This document shows positions 1 through 11,579 of a DNA stretch of 64,000 nucleotides, piece after piece (position 1 is the first letter of the stretch; every line of letters starts with the position of its first letter). The notes beneath the pieces are model-generated. The model saw only the letters and a program-made list of their open reading frames with translations, was not told the DNA's origin and made no database searches. The position numbers and the translations under genes were made by a program. This DNA is from Amyelois transitella. Its lineage: Eukaryota; Arthropoda; Insecta; Lepidoptera; Pyralidae. The stretch covers positions 11,641,501 through 11,705,500 of the forward strand of contig NC_083506.1 of NCBI RefSeq assembly GCF_032362555.1. The letters run 5' to 3'.

Positions 1-289
1 GCCCCAGTGATGGAAAGTTCGCTAAACGCGAACAAGATATATAATAGTCAGAAATAGAAAGGTAGGTGGGCGGTAAAACCCGATTTCCATTTAATAAATA
101 AAAAGTTATTATACACAAAGTTAATGTGGCACTGGGCAGTTTAATTACGTACATTTAATCCAGTCAGGCCGAGTTCGTACGACAAAGTCTTACGAAATTG
201 ACAGCACGATACACGAGCCCTAACGAAAGTGTGATACTTATACAGGTATACAGGTTGACTGGTAAATTGCGTCGCATATTGAAAGGGAA
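1..289. other. Unassigned sequence
   Basis: I see no exon, RNA gene or recognisable repeat here. If the candidate exon at 671-705 is real, this is the 5' part of its following intron, and the gene continues beyond the left edge. Confidence 0.4.
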
Positions 290-475
290 AACATACATAC
301 ATATGGTCACGTCTATATCCCTTATGGGGTAGACAGAGCCAACAGTCTTGAAAAGACTGATAGGCCACGTTCGGCTATTTGGCTTAATGATAGAATTGAG
401 ATTGGGAAACATCCATGGGAATGATATGAAGTGGTTATATCCTAGAGTGCCGAAATCTACACGGCACTAGTGATA
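290..475 (-). repeat. RTE-tailed SINE, internally deleted
   Basis: Starts with the ACATACATAC tail and GGTCACGTCTATATCCCTTA and ends near CACGGCACT, so the element reads on the minus strand. The middle third is missing compared with the copy at 3180-3445. Confidence 0.75.
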
Positions 476-670
476 TGTAGTTTTTATATTTTATAAAATT
501 ATGATTTCCTTCAAGGATATAAATTCTTTCCAATCAGTCTCCATATAAATTCTTTTTAAATTATGTAATTTTGGAATAAGCAAAATTTTAACTAGGTCCT
601 TAAATATGAACCGCGATTTACCAGTCATCCTGTTTAAACATATATACGAACAAACATGAAAAGCACTTAC

Positions 671-705
671 CTGTATTTACACTGCTCAGCAGCATTATCT
701 TCCAT
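671..705 (-). CDS. Candidate first coding exon (12 residues) of a minus-strand transcript
   Basis: On the minus strand an ATG at 705 opens MEDNAAEQCKY and reaches a strong donor, AG|GTAAGTGC, at 670. A plausible leader without further ATG precedes it (about 706-790). The exon has 35 coding bases, so it ends after two bases of a codon, exactly as ORP1 exon 13 (27376-27556) does. I infer that it may be an alternative first exon for a short ORP1 isoform whose lipid-binding exons lie left of the window. Vertebrate ORP1 is known to have such an internal-promoter short form. It could equally begin an unrelated gene. Confidence 0.45.
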
Positions 706-849
706 CTTACAGTAGCACAATCAGTCAGTTTCGGCCGTCGACGTGACCGAACAGACACACAAACAGTCAGTGACACTTGTATATTATTTTATATCCATTG
801 TCTTATGAGGGGCGTGCTGTGTGAATGATTGGATTGTGAAGGTTATGTT

Positions 850-1000
850 AGGCTTAGTTTATTTATTTTTTATTTGTTTATTTAAACTTTATGCACGTAA
901 AATGTACAGCAGGTGGACTTAATGCCACAAGGCATTCTCTGCCAGTCGAACCTTCGGACCAAACTGAGATGGATGTACGGGTGGTGCAATGACTTTAAAA
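850..1000 (-). repeat. LINE 3'-end remnant (CR1/Jockey-like tail)
   Basis: Contains the pattern TGGACTTAATGCCACAAGGC with an A/T-rich tail, which recurs at 2685-2830, 5465-5590 and 39420-39500. Read on the minus strand it looks like a non-LTR 3' UTR. Family assignment is by general resemblance only. Confidence 0.45.
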
Positions 1001-1004
1001 AAAA

Positions 1005-1670
1005 TTAATAGACTGATAGGCCACGTTCAGCTATTTGGCTTAACATTAAATTATTACATATAACTAGTTTAATTCTTAAAGGTCTTCAATCATAGGTCAT
1101 AAATGTCTTGGTTAGGTCTCCGTTAAGGATAATTTTCACACACGCTGTAGGTATGTATGAAGAAAAAAATATTTTACAAAGGAATTTATTGAGGTTTTAT
1201 GATGAAGGCTCTACTCATGCCTAAGGGCTACCTAGGTGGTAACGTGAATTCCCTTTGAAGATTAAATCTAAAAAGTCTAGAAACCAAGGGTAAGAAACAT
1301 AATAATTTAAACTAAGCCTAGCATAAAAGTGTCTGAACTTTGGAGTGGAAATACAAACAATGTGGAGATGTTGTGATGTGAACAATGTGTGATGATAGTT
1401 ATGTGTATTGACAAATAATTAAAATAATTTGATGAAGTTACCTGGTAAGTACAATAAAGTGTACGCAAGTGTAATATATAAATTATAGGGGGTGAAAAGT
1501 AGCCTGAATTGCTTCGAGAAAAGGATGGTACGGCCGTGCCGCTTTTTTTTGCTCGACTTGGCGGGGGCACTGCCGTGTCCCCAGATACTTAAGTTTATAA
1601 TATTTCTTAGAATTTTATACAAAGTCCTGAGAGTGTTGAACATACATGTATGTATGTTTTATCTTATCAA
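1005..1670. other. Non-coding stretch with one SINE scrap
   Basis: Holds a 40-bp piece of the RTE-tailed SINE at about 1008-1045. The rest is unassigned. The short ORFs on both strands at 1300-1750 have no exon signals or family motifs. Confidence 0.4.
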
Positions 1671-1855
1671 AATCATGCCATTTTCCCGGAGGGGTAGGCA
1701 GAGACTACATCTTTCCACTTGCCACGATCTCTGCATACTTTATTAGCTTTCGTATCTTGATCAAATTAAGCACGTCCTGGCAAATAGTCAGGTCAAGAGT
1801 TCCCGAAACCGCCGAGCTTGCATGAAGAGAGTTATGAATGTGGATGAAGCGAAGA
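1670..1855. mobile_element. RTE-type LINE 3' end with 5' inversion
   Basis: Bases 1673 to about 1757 are the minus-strand terminal piece of the LINE at 32266-35367 (CGGAGGGGTAGGCAGAGACT). Bases about 1758-1850 are the adjoining upstream piece in the opposite orientation (CTTGATCAAATTAAG through GAATGTGGATGAAGCGAAG). Two neighbouring LINE segments joined head to head are the known result of twin priming. Confidence 0.7.
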
Positions 1856-1859
1856 TAAA

Positions 1860-2680
1860 ACATAACAAAACAAAACAGAAACTCAATTATAACAAGTTTG
1901 CGTTTGCGGCTCCGCCCGTGTGAAAAGTACCCTATATCCTTCTCCATACACAACACAACCTTTATATATAACCTAACTTAATTTCACCAAGATCAGCATT
2001 AGTTTTGACGTGAAAAACAGACAAACAAACCACTTTCACATTTTTTATATTACAATGGGTTCACATCCGTTCACCGCAGCCGGTGGTCGTCTATGCTCTG
2101 TGTTTAAATTCAATCAAAACTCGTACACCCTTGCCTAACTAAATAATTAATCAACTTGAAACTAATTAATTGTGTAGATGAAGGGGTGAGGTTTGGGCGT
2201 CGTATGAACAAGATGAGAGAGAAACTGATTTAAATGTGTACAGTCATTGGCAGAGAAACGAAATTCGATAGTTTTGTTTGTATGACAGGGGATTATTTCC
2301 CAAAATTCCCGCGAAAACGACAATTAACAGGATTTACGAGTACGGCAGTTGTAGATAATCTAGTTGTGAGAAAACATGATTTAATCAGAGTGACTATAAA
2401 GTTTTAAGTTCCAACCACTGAACTTATAAGAAAATTAGTTTGGTCATATACAAGTCTTCGCTCACGGACAATTTAAATAAAGGCTTAGTGACAGGGCCGA
2501 AAGATCTAATTTTGTTTGCGAAGGAGACGCCAGGGTCAGATACGACCAAGGACGGTACGAGACCGTGAATAAAGAATCAGCCAGGGGTAAAATGGTTTTT
2601 CTATAACTCCTTTGTTTTAGAAAGGGCAAGTTTCGGGGTTAATGGAATTAGTAATGCTACTATTAAGATTACGTAGCATT
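1860..2680. other. Unassigned non-coding sequence
   Basis: No exon with matching splice signals and no repeat recognised from elsewhere in the window. Confidence 0.4.
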
Positions 2681-2684
2681 AGAA

Positions 2685-2830
2685 CATACTTAGATAGATA
2701 AAACTCTTTATTGCACCATAAGAGTAAAATATACAAAACAACACAAAGCAGATATAGATGGTAGAAAGGCGGACTTATCGCTAAAGCAATCTCTTCCAGT
2801 CAACCTTTGGGTGGATGGAAACCAAACAGG
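2685..2830 (-). repeat. LINE 3'-end remnant with TAGA tail
   Basis: Begins AGATAGATAAAACTCTTTAT and continues with GCGATAA-type motifs around CGGACTTATCGCTAAAGC. Read on the minus strand it ends in a (TCTA)n tail, as a 5'-truncated non-LTR element would. A shorter relative is at 60710-60775. Confidence 0.55.
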
Positions 2831-3179
2831 AGATCCGCGTTACTTACTTAGTTACGCTTTCCTCAACATTTTTAAAATACTTATCAGAAGCTTATAATCG
2901 ATTTTAGCTTTTCTAAATATCATCGCGGTCCTTAATTTGACAAAAGAACTTTTATAAGGAGTCTAACAAAGCTCGGATAATAGTTCTTGCAAGTAGTCTC
3001 AATCGCTTTAGTCGCATTATTGCATAGGGTAAGATTCCGAATGCTGGTATGAATAAGAAGTTTCCTCAAGATCAAAAGAGTGGAACTTCTGAATATCTCG
3101 CACTGTATTTCTATGATTCTATCCTAAATTTCCTCAAACCCACAGCACATAAATTCTATTAAATACTTATTATGGAAAC
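2831..3179. other. Unassigned non-coding sequence
   Basis: Nothing recognisable on either strand. Confidence 0.4.
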
Positions 3180-3445
3180 AGAGCCGTGTGGTTCCCGGCA
3201 CCAATACAAAAAAGAATAGGACCACTCCATCACTTTCCCATGGATGTCGTAAAGGCGACTAAGGGATAGGCTTACAAAATTGGGATTCTTGTTTTAGGCG
3301 ATGGGCTAGCAACCTGTCACTATTTGAATCTCAATTCTATCGTTAAGCCAAATAGCTGAACGTGGCCATTCAGTATTTTCAAGACTGTTGGCTCTGTCTA
3401 CCCCGCAAGGGATATAGACGTGACCATATGTATGTATGTACTTAT
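3180..3445 (+). repeat. RTE-tailed SINE, near full length
   Basis: Starts GCCGTGTGGTTCCCGGCACC and ends GACGTGACCATATGTATGTA. The copy is about 265 bp. Its first 90 bases match the 5' end and its last 40 the 3' end of the LINE at 32262-35670, so it is best read as a non-autonomous derivative mobilised by that LINE. Confidence 0.85.
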
Positions 3446-3870
3446 TATGTAAACAGGTTGCAACGTTCACTCTGCGGTATGCGGTGCGCTAAATAGCTCA
3501 TATGTACTGCGGAGGCCGCGGATATAATAAGGCTTCTAAACTCACTAATTTAAACTGGCGTTCTACCAAAATATAAACTTATATAAATTATTAGGTAGTC
3601 ATGGCAAGGATGAACCAATAGAGGAGTTTTGTTAATTATTGCTGCTTAAAAGACATAATAATATATAAAAATATTATTATTATAGAATGCACTTAAAAAT
3701 ACCATACTTTGACAATGCGTTTACTCGTTTGTTACTGTCATAAATTGTATAGACGTCAAAAAAATAAAAATTTTGGGATTTCATTATTCGAGAAGTTTAA
3801 GTACCGTTGAAGCCGCAAGTATAACTTTTTATATATTTACTTATTATACCTATCAGAGTGAAACATTCCA
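3446..3870. other. Unassigned non-coding sequence
   Basis: AT-rich, with no exon or repeat recognised. Confidence 0.4.
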
Positions 3871-3879
3871 CGATCAAGT

Positions 3880-4075
3880 CCACGATTTAGATTTAAGAGA
3901 TCTATATTTGTAAATTGACGGCCGATGAAAATGCTGCAGTGTAGTTTGTTCCGCCGCTTCTTCTACACATGCGCTTTGGAAGCGGTAGTAGTTATAATTA
4001 GATTTAAGTGATGTGACGTCAATAAGTGATACCTTGTATCCAATTTTGAAAATAGCTATTCTATTCTAAACCTAA
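3880..4075 (+). repeat. About 200-bp dispersed repeat, copy 1 (LINE 3'-end type)
   Basis: Contains AAAATGCTGCAGTGTAGTTT, CACATGCGCTTTGGAAGCGG and GACGTCAATAAGTGATACCT. Other copies lie at about 35935-36120 (minus) and 56565-56760 (plus). The shared end, TTGTATCCAATTTTGAAAAT plus an A/T tail, suggests the 3' end of a non-LTR element. Confidence 0.6.
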
Positions 4076-4319
4076 AAGTAAAGAGGCAGCCGAAGCCGCA
4101 GGCGAGAGTTAGCATGAAATATTAATAAAAAGCACAAGTTACAAAATTTCTGCATTTTCAACCATGCATTTCCCTCTTAAGTTTTCCACTCACGTTTATT
4201 GCGCTCCCTGACCTAGCTTTTACGACAAGTAGCTCTATTACTATTCAGATCCCGAAGGACTCAAGTAGTGCCACTGATAAACCGCTTTAGAATTGTAAGG
4301 AGCTCGGGAATGTGGGGCG

Positions 4320-4700
4320 AAGAACCCGTGCCTTATTCTTGGCCTTGGATGTTTATCTACATCTTTTTGTTATAAAATATATCTATTGTCGTTATCTTAA
4401 TATTCCATTGCATAAATTTCGGGCTTACTTTGGGACTAGCTCAATTTTATGAAAAACATTAATCAGTAAGTTTGGGCTTACTTAAGGACTAGTTAGCTTA
4501 ATTTTGTATAAAATCATTAACTCAGTAACCCATAAATTGTGGGCTTACTTTGGGACTACTTAGTACTTAGCTCAATTTTATATAAAATCATATAACTTAG
4601 TAACCTATAAGTTTTGGGCTTAGTTTGGGACTAGCTCAATTTTATATAAAATCTTTAACATTTAACCTATAAATTTTGTTCTTACTTTGGAACTCAATTT
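4320..4700 (+). repeat. Degenerate tRNA-SINE with a tandemly repeated tail
   Basis: After a worn SINE body (CTTGGATGTTTATCTACATC), a unit of about 65-85 bp built on GGGCTTACTTTGGGACTAGC and TCAATTTTATATAAAATC is repeated about five times. The unit corresponds to the 3' domain of the tRNA-derived SINE seen intact at 27982-28225. Confidence 0.6.
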
Positions 4701-5464
4701 TATAAAAAAAAATATACAAAGATGTCTTGTAGAACCGGAGCCTTCCGCTAAGTCTTTTTAAATTATAATAGCGCAAAGGCAAAGCTTTCTTTTCATTTTC
4801 TCTTAGAGTTTGACTGATAGACACTTTTAAGTTTTATTTTATACAAATACCAAAATTACAGTAATATAGTATATATATGCCTGGGGGAGGGGGCTATGTT
4901 CAGCAGAAACCCCAAAAACCGAAAACCGATAATGCGTACAAAATACATCTCCATTTCACAGGTACCTACAGTCAACAAAATAAGTACAGGTTGTGGTTTG
5001 TATAAGTATTAAATTTACCAAACTAATGTTAATAAATACACAAAAAGCCCATCCTTTAAATGTATTTCCAAGGGAATTATAGTAGAAATTTAATTTTTAT
5101 TTCCTCAAATTTCATTTTTTTAACCGCAGTTCGTATCCTTTGCGCCGTTATTAAATTTTTCCCGTGTATACTTATTTAATATGTTGACTGTACCTTTACT
5201 AGGTGACACTTATAGAGAGCGAAATCTCCTAAAGCTCAGCTTAAAGTTCAGTGCAAGGTTATAAAGCTCTCGCCAAATAGTGGCGAGCTTCCAAATCCCT
5301 AGACAAATCGATAGCCGTCCCCTGTTGCCAATAGATACCGTCTATCCCACTAGATCGATAACCTGTTATTTATATTTATATTAGGTATTATAGCTTTTAC
5401 AGCTATCGGAAAATTATTTCAAGAAACAAAAAACATAAGAATATCAATAATAAAAACTTTCAGA
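4701..5464. other. Unassigned non-coding sequence
   Basis: AT-rich, with no coding exon or family repeat recognised. It lies directly downstream, in transcription sense, of the cassette array, so a short acceptor exon could be hidden here, but I find none with convincing signals. Confidence 0.35.
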
Positions 5465-5590
5465 ATGAAATTTATTTATTCTTAATTGTAACAATTACAA
5501 TTCGTAAAGTAGAATAGGCGGACTTAATGCTAATAGCATTATCCAACAGTCTGCCATTGGGTTAAGCGGAGCACCTTTGTGTGGGCGATA
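5465..5590 (-). repeat. LINE 3'-end remnant
   Basis: GGCGGACTTAATGCTAATAG within an A/T-rich tail resembles the remnants at 850-1000 and 39420-39500. Confidence 0.4.
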
Positions 5591-6466
5591 ATAATAATGT
5601 AAAATAAACATACTTTCTATACCATTATACTATTAACCTATACTTAATATATAAAATACAATCAAAATCCACTATCACACAACACCGCGCACAAAAACTA
5701 GTCAGTTACCGTTTCCCCGCCCAAAATGTCCCGGCGAATACAGGTATTGATTTATGAGAGCATTTTCCAGGAATTATCGCACACAACCTCAGACCGATGC
5801 ACCGATAACGAGTATGTATGCAGATAGTATTATCACTTGCACTCGCTCAGCGAGCGAGCGAGAGATGGTCGTATCTAGTCGTCGCTATGTCTGTGACGGC
5901 GTACATCCACACAGATATGAAACTCGCATTATGATTGGTTATTGAATAGCTCCGTCTCGCTCTAGGCAAACTAAAATGAACGTGTGTGTGCAAAAATGTG
6001 CTGTTTTTCAAATTTCGATGTTTTCCTGTGTAATGAAAGCAAAAGATAGATACGGTGGCACATACCCTGGAGGGAATGAATCTAGTCGTCATTACATCTG
6101 TGACTCTTTTTAATTGTCTAATAAAATTATTACTCCTCCCCCAATTTGTTTTAATTGATAATCGGACGAAAGTCCCAACTATAATAATAATAAAAAAATA
6201 CATTTGCGTAAACACGCTCTTCGCTATGGCTTGATTTATGTGGAAAAAAAGAAAAATCCATTCGTCGCAAATGCCTTGAATTGTGCTTAAGCATTCTTAA
6301 TATCAAACAGCTAAGACCATTAAATTTAAGAAGTCAGTGCTATATATTTGGCGCAATGATCTGCTTATAGTAACAAAGGGCATCCCGGAAATATATCATT
6401 TTATTACATTAAATACCTAGATCTAGTAACTATTACCACATTCAATACAATAATTTCACTACTTAC

Positions 6467-6553
6467 AACCAGGTTTGTGACTTCAAACTCATCTTGATTG
6501 TCTTCATAGAATTTTGTCACATTAATTTCAAATTTTGATGTTACCGAGGGCAT
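6467..6553 (-). CDS. Cassette first exon, type A (29 codons)
   Basis: Opens MPSVTSKFEINV, continues through KFYEDNQDEFE and ends TNLV before GTAAGTAG. The exon is 87 bases and ends in phase 0. This is the last intact cassette before the left end of the array. Asn replaces the Lys found at residue 11 in other A copies. Confidence 0.65.
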
Positions 6554-6608
6554 ATTTTAGTAACAGTTTAAAAAATATTATTCAATATTAACAGAGTAAT
6601 CGGCAACA

Positions 6609-6730
6609 GGTTCGATCACTAAGAACCGCGCTTCAACACTGGCCAGCTACAGCCTCCTCGCCCGGATAGCCCCGGCGGCTGCAGGTATTGATTTATGAGA
6701 GCATTTCCTAGGAATTATCGCACACAACCT
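6609..6730 (-). promoter_or_regulatory. GC-rich cassette block (representative copy)
   Basis: This block carries GGTTCGATCACTAAGAACC, CTGGCCAG and a GGCCG-rich core followed by TATTGATTTATGAGAGC. It sits 56 bases upstream of the type A ATG. It contains a short GGTTC/GAACC inverted repeat and has almost the same sequence in every cassette whichever exon type follows. It is probably core promoter and/or 5' UTR. The transcription start is not known. Confidence 0.55.
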
Positions 6731-6780
6731 CAGACAGATGCACCGATAGCGGTGATGTATCCAAGTACTGTTATCTCTTG

Positions 6781-6801
6781 CACTCGCTCAGTGAGCGAGT
6801 G
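6781..6801. promoter_or_regulatory. Perfect dyad element (representative copy)
   Basis: Two 10-base arms, CACTCGCTCA and TGAGCGAGTG, flank a single G. The same dyad, perfect or with one to three changes, recurs in nearly every cassette (for example 8790-8809, 13281-13301, 18151-18171), always upstream of the GC block in minus-strand sense. It is likely a binding site for a dimeric factor. Confidence 0.5.
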
Positions 6802-6869
6802 AGATATGGTCATATCTAGTCATCGCTATATCTGTGGCGGCGTTCTTTGAACAGACGAGCGATATGCGT

Positions 6870-6882
6870 TTTGATTGGTTAT
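6870..6882 (-). promoter_or_regulatory. Inverted CCAAT box (representative copy)
   Basis: GATTGGTTAT on plus reads ATAACCAATC on the transcribed strand. One or two such boxes precede each dyad in the array, spaced about 70-100 bases away. Confidence 0.4.
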
Positions 6883-7326
6883 AAAAATATGCGTTATCTC
6901 CGTCTCATACCTTATATACTACAAAACGCTAAAAATGTAGATAATGAATATTCCTGAAGGAACTTTCTTAGACAAATTCTATCTATCCTGCACAATTTTA
7001 ATGAAACAAAGAGATTGGCGTAATTAGTCTTCGCTATATCGGTAACGACCTACATCGAAACGGACGGGGGACATATGTTTTTATTGGTTGCTAAATTATA
7101 GCCCGTTCTCCGTCCGTTTGTGTTGATTTATTCAAAAATGGGTAATTTCCGTTTTATTCAATTAATGACTTAGGTTTAGCTACCTTGCGAAAAACGTCAT
7201 TAAGCAAACGCAAAGCACATATTATTATCACGAGCATTCTTAAGTGGTTCTATATGTCAATTTATTTATAAAGCAATGGAAGTCGATGAAGCTATCTAAT
7301 AGAAAAATAATAATGTAGCTACTTAC

Positions 7327-7410
7327 AAATGAGTTTGTGATTTCATAATATTCTTGATTTTCGTCCAAGATATTAGTAACTTCTACTTCATATTTCGTTA
7401 ACAAAGGCAT
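7327..7410 (-). CDS. Cassette first exon, type B (28 codons)
   Basis: MPLLTKYEVEVT, then NILDENQEYYE, ending ITNSF before GTAAGTAGC. It has 84 bases in phase 0. Relative to type A it lacks one codon after residue 5. Confidence 0.65.
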
Positions 7411-8279
7411 GTTTAACTACAAAATGTATACTGAAGTCTAATTAGAATATAGTCAACCACTAAAAAACTAATCGGCAACAGGTTCGATCACTAAGAACCG
7501 CGCTTCAACACTGGCCAGCTACAGCCTCCTCGCCCGGACAGCCCCGGCCGCTGCAGGTATTGATTTATGAGAGCATTTCCCAGAAATTATCGCACACAAC
7601 CTCAGACAGATGCACCGATAGGGGGATGTATGCAGATAGTGTTATCACTTGCACTCGCTCAATGAGCGAGCGAGAGGTGGACGTATCTAGTCGTCGCTAT
7701 ATCTATGACGGCGTACATCCACACAGATATGAAACTCGCATTATGATTGGTTATTGAATAGCTCCGTCTCGCTCTACGCAAACTAAAACGAACGTGTGTG
7801 TACAAAAATGTACTGTTTTTCAAATGTCGCTCTTGTTTTCATGTGTAATGAAAGCAAAAGATAGATACGGTGGCACATACCCTGGAGGGGATGAATCTAG
7901 TCGTCATTACATCTGTGACACTTTTTAATTGGCTAATAAAATTATTACTCCTCCCCCAGTTTGTTTTAATTGATTATCGGAAGAAAGTCCCAACTATAAT
8001 AATAATAAAAATACTTTTGCGTAAACACGCCCTTCGTTATGCCTTGATTTATGTGGAAAAAAATAAAAATTCATTCGTCGCAAATGCCTTGATTTGTGCT
8101 TAAGCATTCTTAATATCAAACAGCTAAGACAATTTAATTTAAGTAGACAGTGCAATATATTTGGCGCAATGATCTGCTTATAGTAACAAAGGGCATCCCG
8201 GAAATATATCAGTTTATTACATAAAATTCCTAGATCTAGTAAGTATTACCAGATTCAATACAATAAATTCACTACTTAC

Positions 8280-8366
8280 AACCAGGTTTGTGACTTCAAA
8301 CCCATCTTGATTGTCTTCATAGAATTTAGTCACTTTAATTTCAAATTTTGATGTTACCGAAGGCAT
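8280..8366 (-). CDS. Cassette first exon, type A
   Basis: As the copy at 6467 but with Lys at residue 11 and Gly in place of Glu at residue 22 (DNQDGFE). It is in frame with the donor intact. Confidence 0.65.
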
Positions 8367-9342
8367 ATTTTAGTAACAGTTTAAAAAATATTATTCAATA
8401 TGAACAGAGTAATCGGCAACAGGTTCGATCACTAAGAACCGCGCTTCAACACTGGCCAGCTACAGCCTCCTCGCCCGGACAGCCCCGGCCGCTGCAGGTA
8501 TTGATTTATGAGAGCATTTCCCAGAAATTATCGCACACGACCTCAGACAGATGCACCGATAGGGGGGATGTATGCAGATAGTGTTATCACTTGCACGCGC
8601 TCAATGAGCGAGCGAGAGGTGGACGTATCTAGGATGTCGCTATATCTGTGAGGGCGTACTCCGTACAGACGCGAGTTATGCGTTTTGATTGGTTATTGAA
8701 ATATGAGTTATCTCCGTCTCCCTCATACCGTATTTCCTAAAAAAAAAACACCGATAGCGGTGATGTGTGCAAGTACTGTTATCTCTTGCACTCGCTCAGT
8801 GAGCGAGTGAGATATGGTCATATCTAGTCATCGCTATATCTGTGGCGGCGTTCTTTAAACAGACGAGCGATATGCGTTTTGATTGGATATTAAAATATGG
8901 TGTTATCTCCGTCTCGCTCATACCTTATATTCTAAAAAACGCTAAAAATGTCGATAAAGAATATTCCTGAAGGAACTTTCTTAGACAAATTCTATCTATT
9001 CTGCACACTTTTAATGAAACAAAGAGATTGGCGTAATAAGTCTTCGCTATATCGGTAACGACCTATGTAACTACATCAAAACGGACGGGAGACGTATGTT
9101 TTAAGTGGTTGCTAAATTATAGCCCGTTCTCCGTTCGTTTGTGTTGATTTATTAAAAAATAGGTCATTTTTATTTTATTCAATTAATGACTTAGATTTAG
9201 CTCCCTTGAGAAAAAACGTCATAAAGCATACGCATAGCTCATATTATTATCACGAGCATTCTTAAGTGTATGTTAATTTATTTATAAAGCAATAGATGTC
9301 GACGAAGCTATTTAATACAATAATAATAATGTAGCTACTTAC

Positions 9343-9426
9343 AAATGAGTTTGTGATTTCATAATACTCTTGATTTTCGTCCAAGATATTAGTAACTTCT
9401 ATTTCATATTTCGTTAACAAAGGCAT
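9343..9426 (-). CDS. Cassette first exon, type B
   Basis: MPLLTKYEIEVT and NILDENQEYYE, ending NSF. It is in frame, with the donor GTAAGTAGC intact. Confidence 0.65.
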
Positions 9427-10180
9427 TTTTACCCACAAAATGTATACTAAAGTCTTATTAGAAAATAGTCAACCACTAAAAAACAAATCGGCAACAGGTT
9501 CGATCACTAAGAACCGCGCTTCAACACTGGCCAGCTACAGCCTCCTCGCCCGGACAGACCCGGCCGCTGCAGGTATTGATTTATGAGAGCATTTTCCAGA
9601 AATTATCGCACACAGCCTCGGACAGATGCACCGATAGCGGTGATGTAAGCAAATAATGTTATCTCTTGCACTCGCTAAGTGAGCGAGTGAGAAATGGACG
9701 TATCTAGATGACGCTATATCTGTGACGGCGTACTTCGCACAGACGCGAGTATGCGTTTTAATTGGTTATTAAAATATGTGTTATCTCCGTATCATGCCTT
9801 ATATTCTAAAAAAACGCTAAAAATAATTAATATTTCTGAAAGAACTTTTCTACGCAATTTCTATCTATTCTGCGCACATTTAATGAAACAAAGAGATTGG
9901 CGTATTATTCTTCGCTATATCGTTGACGACCGGCGTAACTACATCAAAACAGACGAGAGACATATGTATTGATTGGTTGCAAAATTATAACCCGTTCTCC
10001 GTCCGTTTAAATTGATTTATGAATAATAAAAATGGAAATTTTCGGTGTTTATTCAATAAATAATTTAGGTTTAGCTCCCTTGATAAAAAACGTCATAAGT
10101 GGTTCTATATGTTAATTTATTTATAAAGCAGCGGATGTCGATGAAGCTATTTTTACAATAACAATAATGTAGCTACTTAC

Positions 10181-10264
10181 AAAAGTGTTTGTGATTTCAT
10201 AATATTCTTGACTTTCGTCCAAGATATTAGTAACTTCTACTTCATATTTCGTTAACAAAGGCAT
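10181..10264 (-). CDS. Cassette first exon, type B (Ser variant)
   Basis: Has LDESQEYYE where most B copies have LDENQEYYE, and ends NTF. The same variant is at 12197 and 15247, which marks these three as recent duplicates. Confidence 0.65.
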
Positions 10265-11133
10265 TTTACCCACAAAATGTATACAAAAGTCTTATTTGAA
10301 AATAGTCAACCACTAAAAACTAATCGGCAACAGGTTCGATCACTAAGAACCGCGCTTCAACACTGGCCAGCTACAGCCTCCTCGCCCGGACAGACCCGGC
10401 CGCTGCAGGTATTGATTTATGAGAGCATTTCCCAGAAATTATCGCACACAGCCTCAGACAGATGCACCGATAGAAGGGATGTATGCAGATAGTGTTATCA
10501 CTTGCACTCGTTCAATGAGCGAGCGAGAGGTAGCCGTATCTAGGATGTCGCTATATCTGTGAGGGCGTACATCCACACAGATATGAAACTCGCATTATGA
10601 TTGGTTATTGAGTAGCTCCATCTCGCTCTACGCAAACTAAAACGAACGTGTGTGTGCAAAAATGTACTGTTTTTCAAATGTCGCTCTTGTTTTCATGTGT
10701 AATGAAAGCAAAAGATAGATACGGTGGCACATACCCTGGAGGGGATGAATCTAGTCGTCATTACATCTGTGACACTTTTTCATTTGCTAATGAAATTATT
10801 ACTCCTCCCCCTGTTAGTTTTAATTGATAATCGGAAGAAAGTCCCAACTATAATAATAATAAAATACTTTTGCGTAAACAAGCTCTTCGCTATGCCTTGA
10901 TTTATGTGGAAAAAAAATAAAAATCCATTCGTCGCAAATGCCTTGATTTGTGCTTAAGCATTCTTAATATCAAACAGCTAAGACCATTTAATTTAAGTAT
11001 TCAGTGCAATATATTTGGCCCAATGATCTGCTTATAGTAACAAAGGGCAACCCGGAAATATATAATTTTATTACATAAAATACCTAGATCTAGTAATTAT
11101 TACCAGATTCAATACAATAAATTCACTACTTAC

Positions 11134-11220
11134 AACCAGGTTTGTGACTTCAAACTCATCTTGATTGTCTTCATAGAATTTAGTCACTTTAATTTCAAAT
11201 TTTGATGTTACCGAAGGCAT
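11134..11220 (-). CDS. Cassette first exon, type A
   Basis: The canonical A form, MPSVTSKFEIKV with DNQDEFE and TNLV, is in frame with an intact donor. Confidence 0.65.
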
Positions 11221-11579
11221 ATTTTAGTAACAGTTTAAAAAATATTATTCAATATTAACAGAGTAATCGGCAACAGGTTCGATCACTAAGAACCGCGCTT
11301 CAACACTGGCCAGCTACAGCCTCCTCGCCCGGACAGCCCCGGCGGCTGCAGGTATTGATTTATGAGAGCATTTCCCAGAAATTATCACACACAACTCCCA
11401 TATAGATGCACTGATAGTGGGGATGAAAGCAAATAATGTTATCTCTTGCACTCGCTCAGTGAGCGAGTGAGAAATGGACGTATCTAGACGACGCTATATC
11501 TGTGACGGCGTACTTCACACAGACGCGAGTATGCGTTTTAATTGGTTATTAAAATATGTGTTATCTCCGTATCATGCCT

